Shown: positions 44,784-56,409, counted from the first letter of the stretch. The stretch: DNA of 64,000 bases from Nereocystis luetkeana (GCA_031213475.1 JARUPZ010000010.1:501001-565000), one strand, 5' to 3'. The notes: generated by a model from the sequence alone, not told the origin. Program-made: numbers and translations.

Positions 44784-44937
44784 GTTCAAATCTTTTCCCA
44801 CGGCCTCCCTCCCCGTGAGAGCGGTCATGGTTTTCTTCCCTTTCGGGTGAACAGGTGCAGACAGCCCATCCAGCGTCAAGGAATTGTGCACGCGCGAAAG
44901 CCGTGGCTTATCGCCGGCGTCCACTGTCTCCAGCACA
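44784..44937 (-). CDS. Exon of the long minus-strand gene (VLETVDAGDKPRLS)
   Basis: A 154-bp exon: phase 2 at the acceptor (GGCAAAG), phase 0 at the donor AAC|GTAAGA. It encodes 51 residues including LTLDGLSAPVHPKGKKTM. The phase-2 entry matches exactly the unusual phase-2 end of the coiled-coil exon upstream, which strongly supports the join. Confidence 0.75.
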
Positions 44938-45399
44938 CTTTGCCTATATATATCACATAGCAATGACAGGGTTGAAAAAAGATGGACATGAAACGAGCAA
45001 AACGGGTGGAGCGAGAGGAGCAGACGAAGTACTGTATAGCACAGTGTAGCCGGACGTTAGGATAAAGGTACAGTCAGTAGGAGTACCTACTGTAATAATC
45101 ATGAGACACCCCACTTGATCATAGAGTAGGAACTCCGACAAACGATATTGAGAAGTACTGTAAGGTGGGCCTCGATGCACAATGCAGGCCATCCCATGGG
45201 CTCGTACTACTGCTGCAGATATGGCAAACGAGCAGCGTGTTAGAATTCGCGTCGTGTCCGAAGATAGTGGCCAGTTTGAGCAGTGAGGAGCTCCGTCACC
45301 GATGAAGGTTTAGGCTGTACTATAATCAAGTTAAATCACTACCGTAGAAGCACGGCTCCACTTCTATAATATACTCTTACTACTATGAATCAAACACAA

Positions 45400-46060
45400 G
45401 ATGAGGCACCGCATGTACGTGAGTGGAACGTTTGGGATAGCGCCACTCGTAGGTAGGGAAAGGGCGAAGGGGGTTGTGGTCAATACACACTTTACCACAG
45501 GCACCTGCATTCCCAACAACGCGCTGTCGGACTGGATGGCGCGGTGTGTGATACGCGCGCTTTTAATGCATACCTGCCTGCGGCTACCCTATCCTTAATA
45601 TATCCCTAACCCTAACCTATAGCCAGTACACACAGTATCACCAAGGCTGCAAGACGTCCGAACCAAGTACCCCAGAAGCGTTCATTTTTTCAAGAGTCAA
45701 AGGTCTCCCTTGCTTTTCTTCCTTTCTGGCGATTAATTTGATTGATAGAGGTTAAAGCTTACCGCACCAGCTTACCGTATCACACGTGAGATGAGATAAA
45801 ACATCCCCTAGGACGGATCTTCGAGCTGAGTTTTCTCTACCCAGGGGGGGCACACAAAAAAGGAAATATATTGTGGTTTTGGAAAGCTCTAGACGAGCTA
45901 GTTTCCTACAGACTGTTGTTGCATCGCTTGGCGTCTGCACCTTTTCCCACTGTCGAGAATATCATATATATTCGAAGTTGATCCGAGGGGGTGCGTTATC
46001 TTATCACACGTGTGTTCTGTGGGCATACTGTACGTTTTGGCATGGCGAGCATCATGTTTT
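45400..46060. other. Intron stretch with a short telomere-like run
   Basis: CCCTAACCCTAACCTA at 45,608-45,623 is about two and a half TTAGGG-type repeats inside the intron. Nothing else is recognised. Confidence 0.45.
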
Positions 46061-46071
46061 TGACAACTCAC

Positions 46072-46250
46072 CTAAGCCTGGCGACTTCCTCCCCGTAGTA
46101 GTTGAGCTTCATCCTCAACGACGAGCACAGCGCTCGACTCTCCCTGAGCTCGACCTTGGTCAGGTTCTCGGCGAACTTCTCCTCTTCCATCAACGCCTTC
46201 TCTTCGTTCATCCTGCGGTTTGTTTCGCTTGTCAGGGTCCGTACCTCGGC
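46072..46250 (-). CDS. Coiled-coil exon of the long minus-strand gene
   Basis: A 179-bp exon: acceptor CTATCTATGCAG in phase 0, donor CTTAG|GTGAGT in phase 2. It encodes 59 residues, almost wholly a coiled coil rich in E, K, R and L (for example MEEEKFAENLTKVELRESRA). With the FDELxRQV exon upstream, the order resembles axonemal dynein light-chain domain proteins, where a coiled coil follows that motif. This is an analogy of pattern only. Confidence 0.8.
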
Positions 46251-47469
46251 CTGCATAGATAGGTAGACAACGCAGAGAAAAAGCAGAACACGTTCTTTTT
46301 GTTCCCCCTTGGGTTTCCCTGGATCGTCTTCTTATTTCTGTTGTACATCTATCTGGCACTGTAAGAGTACAGCAGACAGTGAGTGGCTGGTTACAGATGA
46401 TCGACATCAAATCTGATTATTATGCTGCGCAGCAGTGGGAGGTAGGTGACGAACACGACACGAAAAGAAAATAGGAGTAGGGTACAACACGAGGGCTTGC
46501 CAAGAGGGAGGTACAACCACCGTTGGGGCCTTCAGGAAGAAGTGAGAGTTAGATGTGTATCGGCTCAGAGTTATAATGTGGAAGAGGGGCTGCTACAACT
46601 CGTACTACTACTGCGTTGTCTGTTAGATGTTAAACTCAAGTCGAGATGGAACATGTATGTGTGATGTTACGTAAATAAATTCGGAGGACCATTCTGGCGG
46701 GAAACACATTCTTCATTTGATCCTTATAATAGAGCCCACACGGCGATGGTTCTCGTATCATGAGTGGTGCAAACTGGTACGATGCCGTACATAACGTCAC
46801 ATACATTAAACATATAAAAACGGGCACTGAGAAAGAATGGCGAGGACTTCACAGGCAGGCGGAAACTTTGAGAGCAAATTTACTCAAATTAGTGCGGACT
46901 ACAGTCTGAGGCAAGTAAGTACGAAATTCAGCCTGGGTCAACGTGCTTAACAATAATAATTGCCTCTTTCTAGCTGCTGTAAAGTACAGTACTGCTGTAG
47001 GTGTCTCTTGTCCTGCTGTCGCCCCTTGGCACAGGCGTACTGTGTGTACAGGCGTACTGTGTGTACTGCCCCATTCTTACGCTAGGGGTTTTCGGGGGCG
47101 GGTCGTTGGTTTCGTACTACAATACAAAACAGTAGTCAAACCTCCGCGAGCAAAGATGCGTGCCTGCTCGTTATTTTTATTTTTATTTTATTTTATTTTG
47201 CTTATTTATCCCATTTGTTGTCTTCGCACATCTTCTTCTCTCTCTCCTTCCAACTCGTAACTCAGATCCGGGGTCACATAGCAGGCTCTTCTCCCCCCTT
47301 CCCGCTACGGTACGTGCCTTCATTTTTTATCGCGAGAAGATTTCAGCCTTTTCTTCCCTCGTCGACTCGCATCGAATTGTGCCTACCCACGCGGCAAGGC
47401 GCTCTCAACAATTGAATCATTTTTTATCTTTATTTTTGCAAATAAAGTCAAATGTCCGACCCACCTGGG

Positions 47470-47540
47470 GCTCGAACCGAGGACTCAAACACAAGCAGAA
47501 TTCGAGGTTAACCACTTGAACCACCGGGGCTATACGAAGT
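47470..47540 (-). tRNA. tRNA-like relic
   Basis: The minus strand reads GCCCCGGTGGTTCAAGTGG, TTAACC and later CCTCGGTTCGAGCCCCAGG. The A-box and B-box are good, the T-stem has one mismatch, the acceptor pairs at 5 of 7 positions and the anticodon arm is abnormal. An A/T-rich stretch follows, so it may be the head of a tRNA-derived SINE. It lies inside an intron. Confidence 0.4.
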
Positions 47541-47544
47541 ATCG

Positions 47545-47780
47545 TTGTAGTTATCGTCATCGTTTTCAGTATCGGTTTCGTTAGCGATAGCGTCATCACC
47601 ATCGCCATCGGTATAGATATCGCTATTTTTATCGTTATCGTTATCGCTATCGTTATCGTTACCGTTTTAATTTTCGTTATTGTGATCGTTATCAGTTAGT
47701 TAGTATCGTGATCTTTATCGTTATCCATATCCTTATCGTTATCTATATCGATATAATTTTCGTTCTCGTTCTCGTTCTCG
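47545..47780. repeat. Degenerate (CGTTAT)n array
   Basis: A run of ATCGTTATCGCTATCGTT-type hexamers lies directly at the donor of the 47,784 exon, followed by CGTTCT units that form the first bases of the intron. Confidence 0.85.
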
Positions 47781-47783
47781 CAC

Positions 47784-47854
47784 CTGAAGCCTCAGTAGCT
47801 CAGCCTCGCGGCTGTTGTGCACCCTTAGGAGACGGGTGAGCAACGTGTGGTGGC
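47784..47854 (-). CDS. Exon of the long minus-strand gene (HHTLLTRLLRVHNSRE)
   Basis: A 71-bp exon: acceptor GGCGTTTGCAG in phase 1, donor CAG|GTGCGA in phase 0. It encodes 23 residues HHTLLTRLLRV..AELLRLQ, helical, leading into the coiled coil. An alternative acceptor nine bases upstream would give phase 0; the phase-1 site matches the candidate exon at 48,946. Confidence 0.65.
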
Positions 47855-48945
47855 CTGCAAACGCCTGGACCAGCAGATGCCGTACACGCATCATGCATAC
47901 GCACGTATGATAGCGGTGCACTTTGTGAGGAGTTTGAGCGTGCGCTGTAGTGATGCGTGCGGTTTACGCGTACCCTTCTTAGTGCACGCCGTCCTTTTGA
48001 TCGGTAATTATTAAGCAGAAAATAGTGCAATTAATTGTGATCATTGCATTCGCCTGTTGATAGCGAAACTGACGTGTTTTGAACGAACAGGATGTGTATC
48101 GCGTGCTGTCGTATACCTGGTACCTGGTATAACTTATCCACCAGTACTTGTGCGCGCTTTTGGCAAGCAGGGTGTTAATCGCGGGCCATACTACTGCATG
48201 TGTTGCGCATACCAGGTACCCTTCCTACATACTCGTAGTGTATAAACACTATAATACACTCTCATCGCCATCATCCAATCGTACTCGTGGGCTTGAATCG
48301 AACCCCAAGCTGGCCACCTATGTGAAACTACTGCACAGTGAGTGGTGTCTGCTGCCGATGCCGATGATGTCGCGGAGACGAGCTCCCAATCCCTGATGCC
48401 TGCACACGCCTTTGACGGCCGACAGTGCCGAGCACTCTCCTCTCGTATCATGGAGCAACGAGATGCTCAGGCTATGTCTCGAACGGAGCCAAGGGAGACG
48501 GGTTGCCTGAGAAAACACAACCACCCTCGAGGTGTTGTTCGTGAACCTCGTCAAATCGATTCCACAGCGGATGACCCAATCAACCCTTTTTAGGGAAACC
48601 GTCGACCTTGAGTCACAACGAACTGACCGCTGCGACCTAAGATCGATGAATCGGCAGGTTCTTTCGGGCTTAAAGTGGGCGTTTGAGGTATATATATATG
48701 TGTCCTTTCGCGCATCCGAGGTTCCGAGGTCTACAATATATACTTGACTGCCCTGTTCTTCACACTTACGATTGATGGCATTCTATCTAGGACAAATATA
48801 ATCAGCCTAAAAGACGTACCTGGCATCTGATCTACCTGCCTACATGTAGGGCATTTTCGACGTTGTTGACGAGAGAACCCCCCAGTATAGACGTTCCTAC
48901 AAGCCGATTCGTGCTCGTGTCAAGGTTTGTCGTGGTTGCCCTCAC

Positions 48946-49018
48946 AGACTGCATCATAGATAGCTTCCATCGCGTTCCCGGCGCACACGTTGACGGCAGC
49001 CTTGGGCGAGTTGCACCA
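48946..49018 (-). CDS. Candidate exon of the long minus-strand gene (WCNSPKAAVNVCAGN)
   Basis: A 73-bp segment with donor T|GTGAGG reads WCNSPKAAVNVCAGNAMEAI, phase 0 in and phase 1 out, fitting the exons on both sides. The acceptor (GAGCTACAAG) follows a purine-rich run and is weak, so confidence is moderate. Confidence 0.45.
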
Positions 49019-49391
49019 CTTGTAGCTCTCTCTCTCTCTGATAAGGCATACCAAAACAAAATAAGGCATGCCATATACACTACAGGAAGTATTACAAATA
49101 GCCCCACGAGAAACTGAGCCGTATCACTTCCGGAAAAACAAGAACTTACAGTAGTGTGGAGCTTCGGTTGTACTGAAGTTAGTGTGGAACACACCCAGCT
49201 CAAATTAATAAGAAACCGACCAATCTAGCATGAATCAGTATCACGCTTTCTTGAGTATATTATGTTTGTTAGAGGCCGGCATTGTACTGGGAAGAACCGG
49301 AAGGCGGTGGAGGATGCCTAGGGAACGGTTGCGGCTGAGCGCGGAAACTTAAGGTGCCTAATACTTTGGAGAAACCAGTCGCTGCTACGAC

Positions 49392-49500
49392 TATCACGGG
49401 GGACCATAGTTAGTAGGACCAGATATAGTTACTAGAAATGGTTAAATATATAGGTTTTTATGTGTACCACAGGTCCTATTAACTATGGTCCCCCGTAATA
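49392..49500 (+). mobile_element. MITE family 1, copy 10
   Basis: 109 bp, TATCACGGGGG..CCCCCGTAATA, flanked C..G. Confidence 0.9.
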
Positions 49501-49504
49501 GATT

Positions 49505-50590
49505 AATACTGTCTGGAGAATAACAACCGCACAGTACCTTATGTACGTACTGTAGTGTGTATGGGTAGGGTAGGTGGATTGATGTGTTGATTAATGCTTT
49601 GAATGCAATCGAAAAATAGCTCTCGCTCTCTAGGCTACCCGCCGGTCAATAAATGGCAGGCAATCAACAGGATACAGTCAACAATCAAGCTCCCCAACGT
49701 ATTTGGAGGTATCGTTTGTTATTGGGCAATCGCGTTCAACGTCGGTTGCTTATAGATGTGATGGCAGGGTCCTTGCTTGTACTGTAGTTGTTATCCTGGG
49801 GGTAAGGGGGTAAGGTCGACAGAGACGCAGAGTGAACCTACAATACTACCACAAACAATGGAAGAAAAAGTTCGTCGTGAGAGTAGATGACAAGACAATT
49901 CAACCCATTGATAATATGTGTTGTTGCCTCCGAGGATATATTTAAGCCAATAAAGTCGTCCCTGTCTAGAGAGAGTTCCCAATCGAAAAACAGAGAGCAT
50001 CTACCCTACTATTTTACAAGTGTGTGTATGATGTCTTCACACTAAACACCATTCCAACTACACCAATACATTCAGAGTCGTCCGTGCTGATCCCTCATGC
50101 TAGGCAGCCACTAATGATGTGGTCACAGACTGTGAGGCGGACGAAACAAATAACAATAATAAGGATCCCAACTAACTTAAGGGGGCAAGGCTACTGTAGT
50201 GAAATGCCAACGTACCTGGTACTAAAACACAACGACACAAACCAGACAAGAAAATAAGCCAATATTATGGTGAAAACAACACAAGAATGAAATGAAACAT
50301 AATACCAGGGTACAAAGGAAGCAAATATAACAGAAAGACTGGAAGAAGAAAACAAACATGCGTAAGGGTAATAACTAATAAACTGCTGTATGCACGAGGT
50401 GGCGAGAAGGAGAGGAAGATACCGGCACAAGGACGGCGTCGGGGGGCGGGGAAACAAAGAAATAAACAAGGCACGAGACATAGGTTTTAATCTTGATACG
50501 CACCATAAAACCAAGTGGTACCCGTCAAGCGTAGGCGCTGCCGTACGGCGTGGTCTCGCGTGGTGACAAAGAAGGGCGTGTTTCGTTTTG
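49505..50590. other. Intron stretch of the minus gene
   Basis: A TACCTGGTA scar lies at 50,213. No exon is recognised. Confidence 0.45.
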
Positions 50591-50600
50591 TCATTGTTAC

Positions 50601-50734
50601 CTTTCCAACAAGCGCTGCCAAGCCGTGAGAGTGCACCGCCACCTGTCTCGCCAGCTCGTCGAAAATGACACAATACCTCAAAGCCTTCTCGCCGTAGAGA
50701 TGTGCTAGGCTTTCCCCTCCGGCTCGCTCTCGTT
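50601..50734 (-). CDS. Exon of the long minus-strand gene with FDELARQV motif
   Basis: A 134-bp exon: acceptor CCACTATCCCAG in phase 1, donor AAG|GTAACA in phase 0. It encodes 44 residues, GESLAHLYGEKALRYC then VIFDELARQVAVHSHGLAAL. The FDELxRQV core followed by helical and coiled-coil exons resembles the axonemal dynein light-chain domain (p28 and AXDND1-type proteins), in which FDELIRQV is conserved. If correct, the product would act in the flagellar axoneme. The match is short and made by eye. Confidence 0.65.
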
Positions 50735-50759
50735 CTGGGATAGTGGAAGATCTTGATTT

Positions 50760-53290
50760 AGTTAGTGAAAACCTGCGATGATTCCGTACCAGGTGTGATT
50801 GACCGCGAAGCGAGTGGGGCTGTTGGCCGAGCTGGTCTTGGCTATCCTATAGATTTTTTATTTTGTTGTGCTCTTGTTTTCTAGCCTTTTTCTGGCGCGA
50901 TGTCTTGGAGTGGCCGATGCTGAAGCTCGTCAAATATAGCTGTGCATTTTAGGATAGTGGCAAGCGAAAATATAGGGTTATTGTTTGTTCATGATATCGA
51001 CTTGAGCGCGAGGTAAGTGAAGCCGACGGGGCCAGCCGGTCCTCTGACTACCCTGATTGTGGTTGCCTCCGTTGGTCCTGGCTATCCCTTTATTTTGTTT
51101 CCGTCGGGTTTCTTTTTTATTTCGAGCAATGCCACGGTAAAGCGGTGGCGTATTAGTGTGTTTGCTCTCTCAAATAAGGAGCTCAATATATCACCTGGAA
51201 CACGCCTTCGAAGATTTTTTCCTTCTCCCCAAGCCAAACCAGGTTTAGTTACGTTCGCAGTCCTGAAAAGCATATGCTTGCCGGTGTACTACTACTATTA
51301 CGCGCTCTCTTGAGGAGCTTGACAGGGCGGACACCTCTAGCGGCATACTGCCCCCCCTACCGTGGGGTTGTTCAACCGTAGGGATGCGGATGGATGTCTT
51401 TGAGTGACCATATATTTGAAGGTCACCAACCATAGCTACGTACATGCACATTGCACAATGCCAAGCAGAAACATGACAGATAATGATTTATGCTCGTTCG
51501 TGATATTGACTTGAGCCCGAGGAAAGCGGAGCCGGTAGGGCGAGTTAGTCATGGGTATCACTCGCTTGGTTTGTCTTGCTTTCTTTATTTTGTGGGGATG
51601 GACGTTGTTTTAGTGACCGACGTTGAAGCTCATCAACCATTGCTCCATGCACATCATCGTGCTCGAGCGCGAGGCGAGTGGAGTCGTGACCGAGTTGGCC
51701 CTGGTTATCGAATGTTCGTCCATGGCATCTACCCCGGCTCGTTCGACCGCTCACAGAGATACCAGGATTATCTAAATTAACTTTCGGAACAGTCCAAACC
51801 GATCGCTTTCCGCTAGCTTGCAAGACGAGATGTCGCAATATTTGAAAGACGTCACCATCGTACATTACACAGCAACTGTCTGATCTCCGCCTTTCCAATG
51901 CCGTGAAAGAGAGGCGTTCAGCAAACCTACTGTGTCTGAATACCAAACACAAACTACCATAGCGAAGCCACATCGATCGGCCGGCCGTGAAAGTGTGGGG
52001 CTATACAATGACTTGAGCCGCAGCAGTGTGACTTCATCAAAACACCAAGAATCACAAGCCGATACCGACCCAATCGACACACGTGCACTGTATGGAGTCG
52101 CTAAATGTTATGCTCGGGGGTGGATGAATAATGGCAAGTGAGAAAATGAACGTCGCTGTCGCTGCTCGTTCGTTGCCAGCTCTTAATCTGAGGCTCGAAC
52201 GGGCGTGCGGCGAACTTTTTCAGTTCAGTAGTAATCGTTCAAAATAGCATTTTCCCGAAGTTACAGCTGAGATACGAAGAAGGTTTTGAGGGGGTTGGAA
52301 AACGTGCCACGGGAGGCGCTCGATTACACGACGCCATCGCAAGCACTTTCAGCTAAACGCTGCCGAAACAATACCACAAGTACTACCAATAGCGACAACG
52401 AACGCCACGAGAGAACAAGCAGCACAGACATATCGACTCGCCCTCGAACTCAGCTTTTTCCATAGCGTTATTTCGTGGGTCGTTCGCGGTTCGTTGCTTT
52501 TCGTACTCGATTCTTCATTAAAGACGAAAGTCGGTGACTTCTCCCCCGGATGATTGCCTCGCACCAGGCATGTCAACCGGAGACACCGAGTAGTGTTCAC
52601 CAAGTATTCAGTACGTGTATTTATGATGAAAATAGATCAGATATCGTGTTGGTTTGATTGCCTTCCAGCAGCAGTGCACAGCAAGTACGCTTAGTGGGTA
52701 ATCCACTCCAATACAGAAGTGCAGTCTTTTCGGGGGGCATAGTAGTCAGAAGTGCGGTCTTAGGGCCACAATAATCCGAACCCACGAAGGATCCCAAAAC
52801 AATATACAGTCGTATTCCCCTCTGTCTGTTTACTAAGCGCGCTGTTATAAGGCTTAGATTGGGTAGGCGACGGGTTAACCTTTTACCAGTAGCCCAAAAG
52901 ACTATCAATAAGACTCGAACAGTTCGCGTCAACGGCAGGACATGGGTCGTTGGTCGTAAGTTTAAATCTCGCGTCCACCAAGAAAAGCACAAATTGAATT
53001 TCCTCGTGCCAAGATTCTGATAAAACATTCTTCCTGCGTCCTCGGATATTGCTAAGAACTGCAGAATACGACTACTACCAAGGACCCCACTGTTCCGAAG
53101 GGGGGGAGAGTGTTATGAGAGTTAGATTGGGTAGGCGGTTGGTATTTTATATTTTACCAAGTATGCCCAACGGACTGAGACCTTAAGAGTACTTACTGTA
53201 GGTGTTGTCACTATGGTCTCCGGTAGTGACACGTTAAATATGGCAGCTGATAAACATGAACCGAGCAGATAGTTCTATAAATGCAGACAC
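50760..53290. other. Intron stretch, probably hiding one more exon
   Basis: The 53,295 exon ends in phase 2, but the 50,734 exon starts in phase 1, so at least one exon between them is unidentified if they belong together. Two diverged copies of a segment containing TTAGATTGGGTAGGCG lie at 52,855 and 53,124. The first continues into a weak tRNA-like tail. Confidence 0.4.
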
Positions 53291-53294
53291 TCAC

Positions 53295-53541
53295 GGTTTT
53301 CGAGAAGGGCCGTAATCCCGCTTGCCGTTGATCCCACACTGCTTGTTGAGGTCGAGCATCTCTCCCATCCACTGCGCCAGAAACGTCATGTCATGAGCGT
53401 GAGCGTGGAAGACGCCGTGGCCCCTTTGAGCGCCGTCCGGGTCATACCTGCCGCTCTGGTCACTCTGCGAGGTAGGGGGCTCCTGGCTCTTGTGCAGGAA
53501 GGCGTCTACCGCCAGGGATGCCCCAGTCACGTCTGGTACTG
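53295..53541 (-). CDS. Upstream exon, probably of the same minus-strand gene
   Basis: About 247 bp with donor AACC|GTGAGT and an acceptor GGTATTGCAG (several alternatives keep the same phase 1). It encodes about 81 residues with DAFLHKSQEPPTSQSDQSGR, then HGVFHAHAHDMTFLAQWMGE and LDLNKQCGINGK. The first part is polar and probably disordered, the second compact. The family is not recognised. No start codon for the gene is identified upstream. Confidence 0.6.
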
Positions 53542-53689
53542 CTGCAATACCTGGTGTCGCTGACGTATGGACTGGAAAATGTACTCTATCGCGGCTTTCG
53601 GGTTCTCGTATCCCTGCGAAGTACATGCGCACAACATGCGCATAATCATAGCCGGGAAACGGGATACACCTCATTATTTGGTAAATGGG

Positions 53690-54720
53690 TGGAAGCAGAA
53701 CGGAAATAGAATGGAAATTTCCATTTTACTTCTATTCAACTTCCAAAATAATCCATTTCGCTTCCAAATGACTTCCAAATGGAAGTTGAATGCGAGTGAA
53801 ATGGAAGCATCGGAAGTCAAATGGAAGTAAAAGGAAGTTAAGTGGAAGCACATGGCAGTTTTCATGAAAGCAGATGGAACGTTCCAAATAGAGGTTCCAC
53901 GTAAGTTTAAATAGAAGTCCATCAAAGATAACCTCCATGCATTTCTACTGCAAAATCCTTCTACGTCCTTAGAGGCTTCTATCAACTCCCATATGCAAGC
54001 ACGACTTTCACCTGCTTCCACCCACTTCCATTCCTTTCCAAAAAGCTTCCAGTATTTCTGTTGGGCTTTTATTGTTACGGAAACTTCCAACTACGTCCGA
54101 AAAAAACTTCCCTTCACTCTCAGATGACGATTTCTGACCGTGTACGGTTCGCGCTTCGCGCTCGCGGCAAAGTAGATTTCTGCACCTTGTGCATTGGAGC
54201 AGGGTACCAAGTGGGATCACACCCTGGTGGGATTAGGGGAGCCAAGCTGGGGCCTGATTTGTTTTAAACGACTACGGACGCACATGGGAGTTTCCTTGAA
54301 AACAGAAGTCAGATGGAAGTTGTGGAAGTAGGTGGAAGTAGGTGAAAGTAGATGGAAGCAAATGGCACTTCATCAGGGTGTAAAGAAAGCTGTAGGGGAA
54401 GCTCGCCCAAGCTTCCACCGGGCATGGCCGCGGGAGCTTCCACTCTGCTTGCACTTTGAAAGCTTCCACTAGCTTGCACTAGCAAAGTGGAAACTTCCAT
54501 AGAAGTGCATGGAAGTTTCCATCTACTTCCAATCCACTTCCACCTATTTCCATACACTTCCATCCATCTAGCTTCCGTTCGACTTTCATTCAACTTCCAA
54601 AATTTCCATTCGACTTCGAAAACTTCCATTTGACTTATATTCCACTTTAGAAGTTGAATGGAAGTTTTGGAGGTCAAGTGGAAGTTGAATGGAACTCGAA
54701 AGGAAGCTTCCACTCATTTA
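53690..54720. repeat. GGAAGT/ACTTCC foldback array 2
   Basis: About 1 kb of alternating blocks: ACTTCCA-rich (53,710-53,780), TGGAAGT-rich (53,775-53,860), then ACTTCC (54,000-54,110), GGAAGT (54,300-54,370), ACTTCC (54,400-54,640) and GGAAGT (54,655-54,715). Adjacent blocks are inverted, so the transcript could fold into long imperfect hairpins. A unique 190-bp piece (54,115-54,290) interrupts it. Confidence 0.75.
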
Positions 54721-55205
54721 CCATATAATGAGGAACACTGGGCAGACAGGATATTATTACGTACTGTAGTCTACAGTTGCCAGTAGTAGCCCAAGAGCAT
54801 AGCTGTAACGGGTACTGTACAAATGCGTCAGCTGTGGGCTCGATCGATTGGTTGGTTGGTATGTTGATACTCAACGTTGGAAGAAAAATTACTTTCATAT
54901 CGTATACGTACTGGTGGTATTTGTGCATGGTCGTGGTACACAGCAGTAAGTGTGCCAGTCGTTGACCAGGTACAAGTACTACTGTTGTAGCAGCAGTTGA
55001 ATACTGCTGTACCAGTAGAGTACCCTAGAGACAGCAGGGTCAACAAATCAAGACGAGAGAAGACCACCACATATATATCAGCGTAACTAATGCACAACTC
55101 GCAAGTACTTCGCCGTGTTGCACTCGTCAAGATGCATGTATGTGCCGGCATCACATGCGGGGGCCCTTTGCTTCACTTGAGCATACTACTAATATTATAC
55201 AGCAG

Positions 55206-55220
55206 TATTTATATAAATAG
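55206..55220 (+). promoter_or_regulatory. TATA-like box upstream of the 55,236 start
   Basis: TATTTATATAAATAG lies 16-30 bases before the ATG of the four-exon gene. The distance to the ATG is short, so the transcript leader would be very short or the match fortuitous. Confidence 0.35.
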
Positions 55221-55235
55221 TACCCGGATATGAGA

Positions 55236-55338
55236 ATGGCTGCGGTTTATGTCCTCACCGAATCCTTTTCGACGCTCGAGATTAGGAAACGCGTCTGGGC
55301 GAAGGAGAGATATCGCCTGCTCGCACAACTGCGGCTTG
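55236..55338 (+). CDS. Exon 1 of a complete four-exon gene
   Basis: An ATG opens 34 codons (MAAVYVLTESFSTLEIRKRV then WAKERYRLLAQLRL) and ends in phase 1 at CTTG|GTGTGC. The frame itself runs only to 48 codons before a stop inside the intron. The phase-1 end matches exon 2 exactly. The sequence is an N-terminal basic amphipathic helix without a signal peptide. Confidence 0.6.
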
Positions 55339-55890
55339 GTGTGCAGGGCAGGGGCTGTTCGAGGTCGGACGGGCATGGCTAAGGTGATGTGACGCCCTTT
55401 GCTGGCTTTCCGTATTGAGTCCGTCTCGGCACTTGAACAAGAATGCGGCGAGTTTATTTTGTTCCGGTTCGTTGTGCCGTTTCATTTTTTATAGGTTTCA
55501 CCGCATGCAAGATCGTGCGGCTGCGCGGCTGCGCGGCATTCGAAACGATTAGCGTTGCCTTACTGCCTGTGCGTACTTGTTGCGCTATCCTTGCCTCCCA
55601 GAGCAAGGCGGGTACTACTCATCTTGTTGAGTTAAGAGAGGTATGGCGGGTTCCGGCGGTAAGCCTACAGCGGCAAGCGTACATGCTGTGCTAGAATGGA
55701 ACAAGGCCGACAGGGGAAGGTAAAGTTGCGAATGTGCTGTTAGATGCACCGCAGTAGAGTGTGAAATTTGGAGGGTTCGCGGCCGTCAGTGTACAAAGAG
55801 GGCAATGGGTGGTTGTCGCCTGCGACTGTGGCACGCGGCCAGCGCAACCTAGAGCCCAGTGGGTGAGACAGACGCTTTCTGTTTTGATAG

Positions 55891-56116
55891 CGTACTTCCG
55901 TCGCAAAGCAAACTCATCACCGTCCGGTTCAACAGACTCAGCCCCCAACACATCTATAATCGCCCGTTTACTGACGGGCAAAGAAAAAAGTATTGATTGG
56001 TATGTGACGGCCCGCACATTACTTGATAGGCGGCTTCTACGGCAGAAGGTGGCTCGGTTGAAGGAGCAACGAAGACTGGCCGAGACGAATGAATGGGCAG
56101 GGAGAAACTCCAGAAG
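55891..56116 (+). CDS. Exon 2 of the four-exon gene
   Basis: A 226-bp exon: strong acceptor CTTTCTGTTTTGATAG, phase 1 in, donor AGAAG|GTGAGA, phase 2 out. It encodes 74 residues. A Ser/Pro/Thr-rich linker (KANSSPSGSTDSAPN) is followed by a basic helix (RRLLRQKVARLKEQRRLAE). Confidence 0.7.
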
Positions 56117-56315
56117 GTGAGACTGCAATCCGAACCTGGATCTCACAGCTGTAGTGTTTCTCAGGTTCGAATCAAATCCAAAGCTCACCCTTCACCGCAC
56201 ATCGATGCAGTCGCAAAGCTGCCTTGGTTCTGCAGTAGATTGTCGCCGGTCGCGATTCGTTCGGGCTTTTCGATTGCGTTGCCATTGCGTATCGTATTTC
56301 TCAAAGTCGGGTTAA

Positions 56316-56404
56316 CCCCTTCAGAACCGCAGTCCCGTTTTGGGGACAAACCACTTGAAATTTGACTGGTTTGTCCCCAAAACGGGACTGCGGTTCTAAA
56401 GGGG
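56316..56404. mobile_element. MITE family 2, copy f (most intact)
   Basis: An 89-bp near-perfect palindrome, CCCCTTCAGAACCGCAGTCC to CTAAAGGGG, flanked by perfect TTAA on both sides. It lies in intron 2 of the four-exon gene. Confidence 0.9.
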
Positions 56405-56409
56405 TTAAG

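Noticed and set aside
47470-47540. Functional tRNA gene
   Set aside because: The acceptor stem pairs at only five of seven positions, the T-stem has a mismatch and the anticodon arm is irregular.
53674-54713. Long minus-strand open frames rich in W, K and E (up to 138 codons)
   Set aside because: They are translations of the GGAAGT/ACTTCC array; codons merely follow the repeated word.
55691-56188. 165-codon minus-strand open frame
   Set aside because: It is antisense to exon 2 of the four-exon gene, which has matching phases and splice sites.
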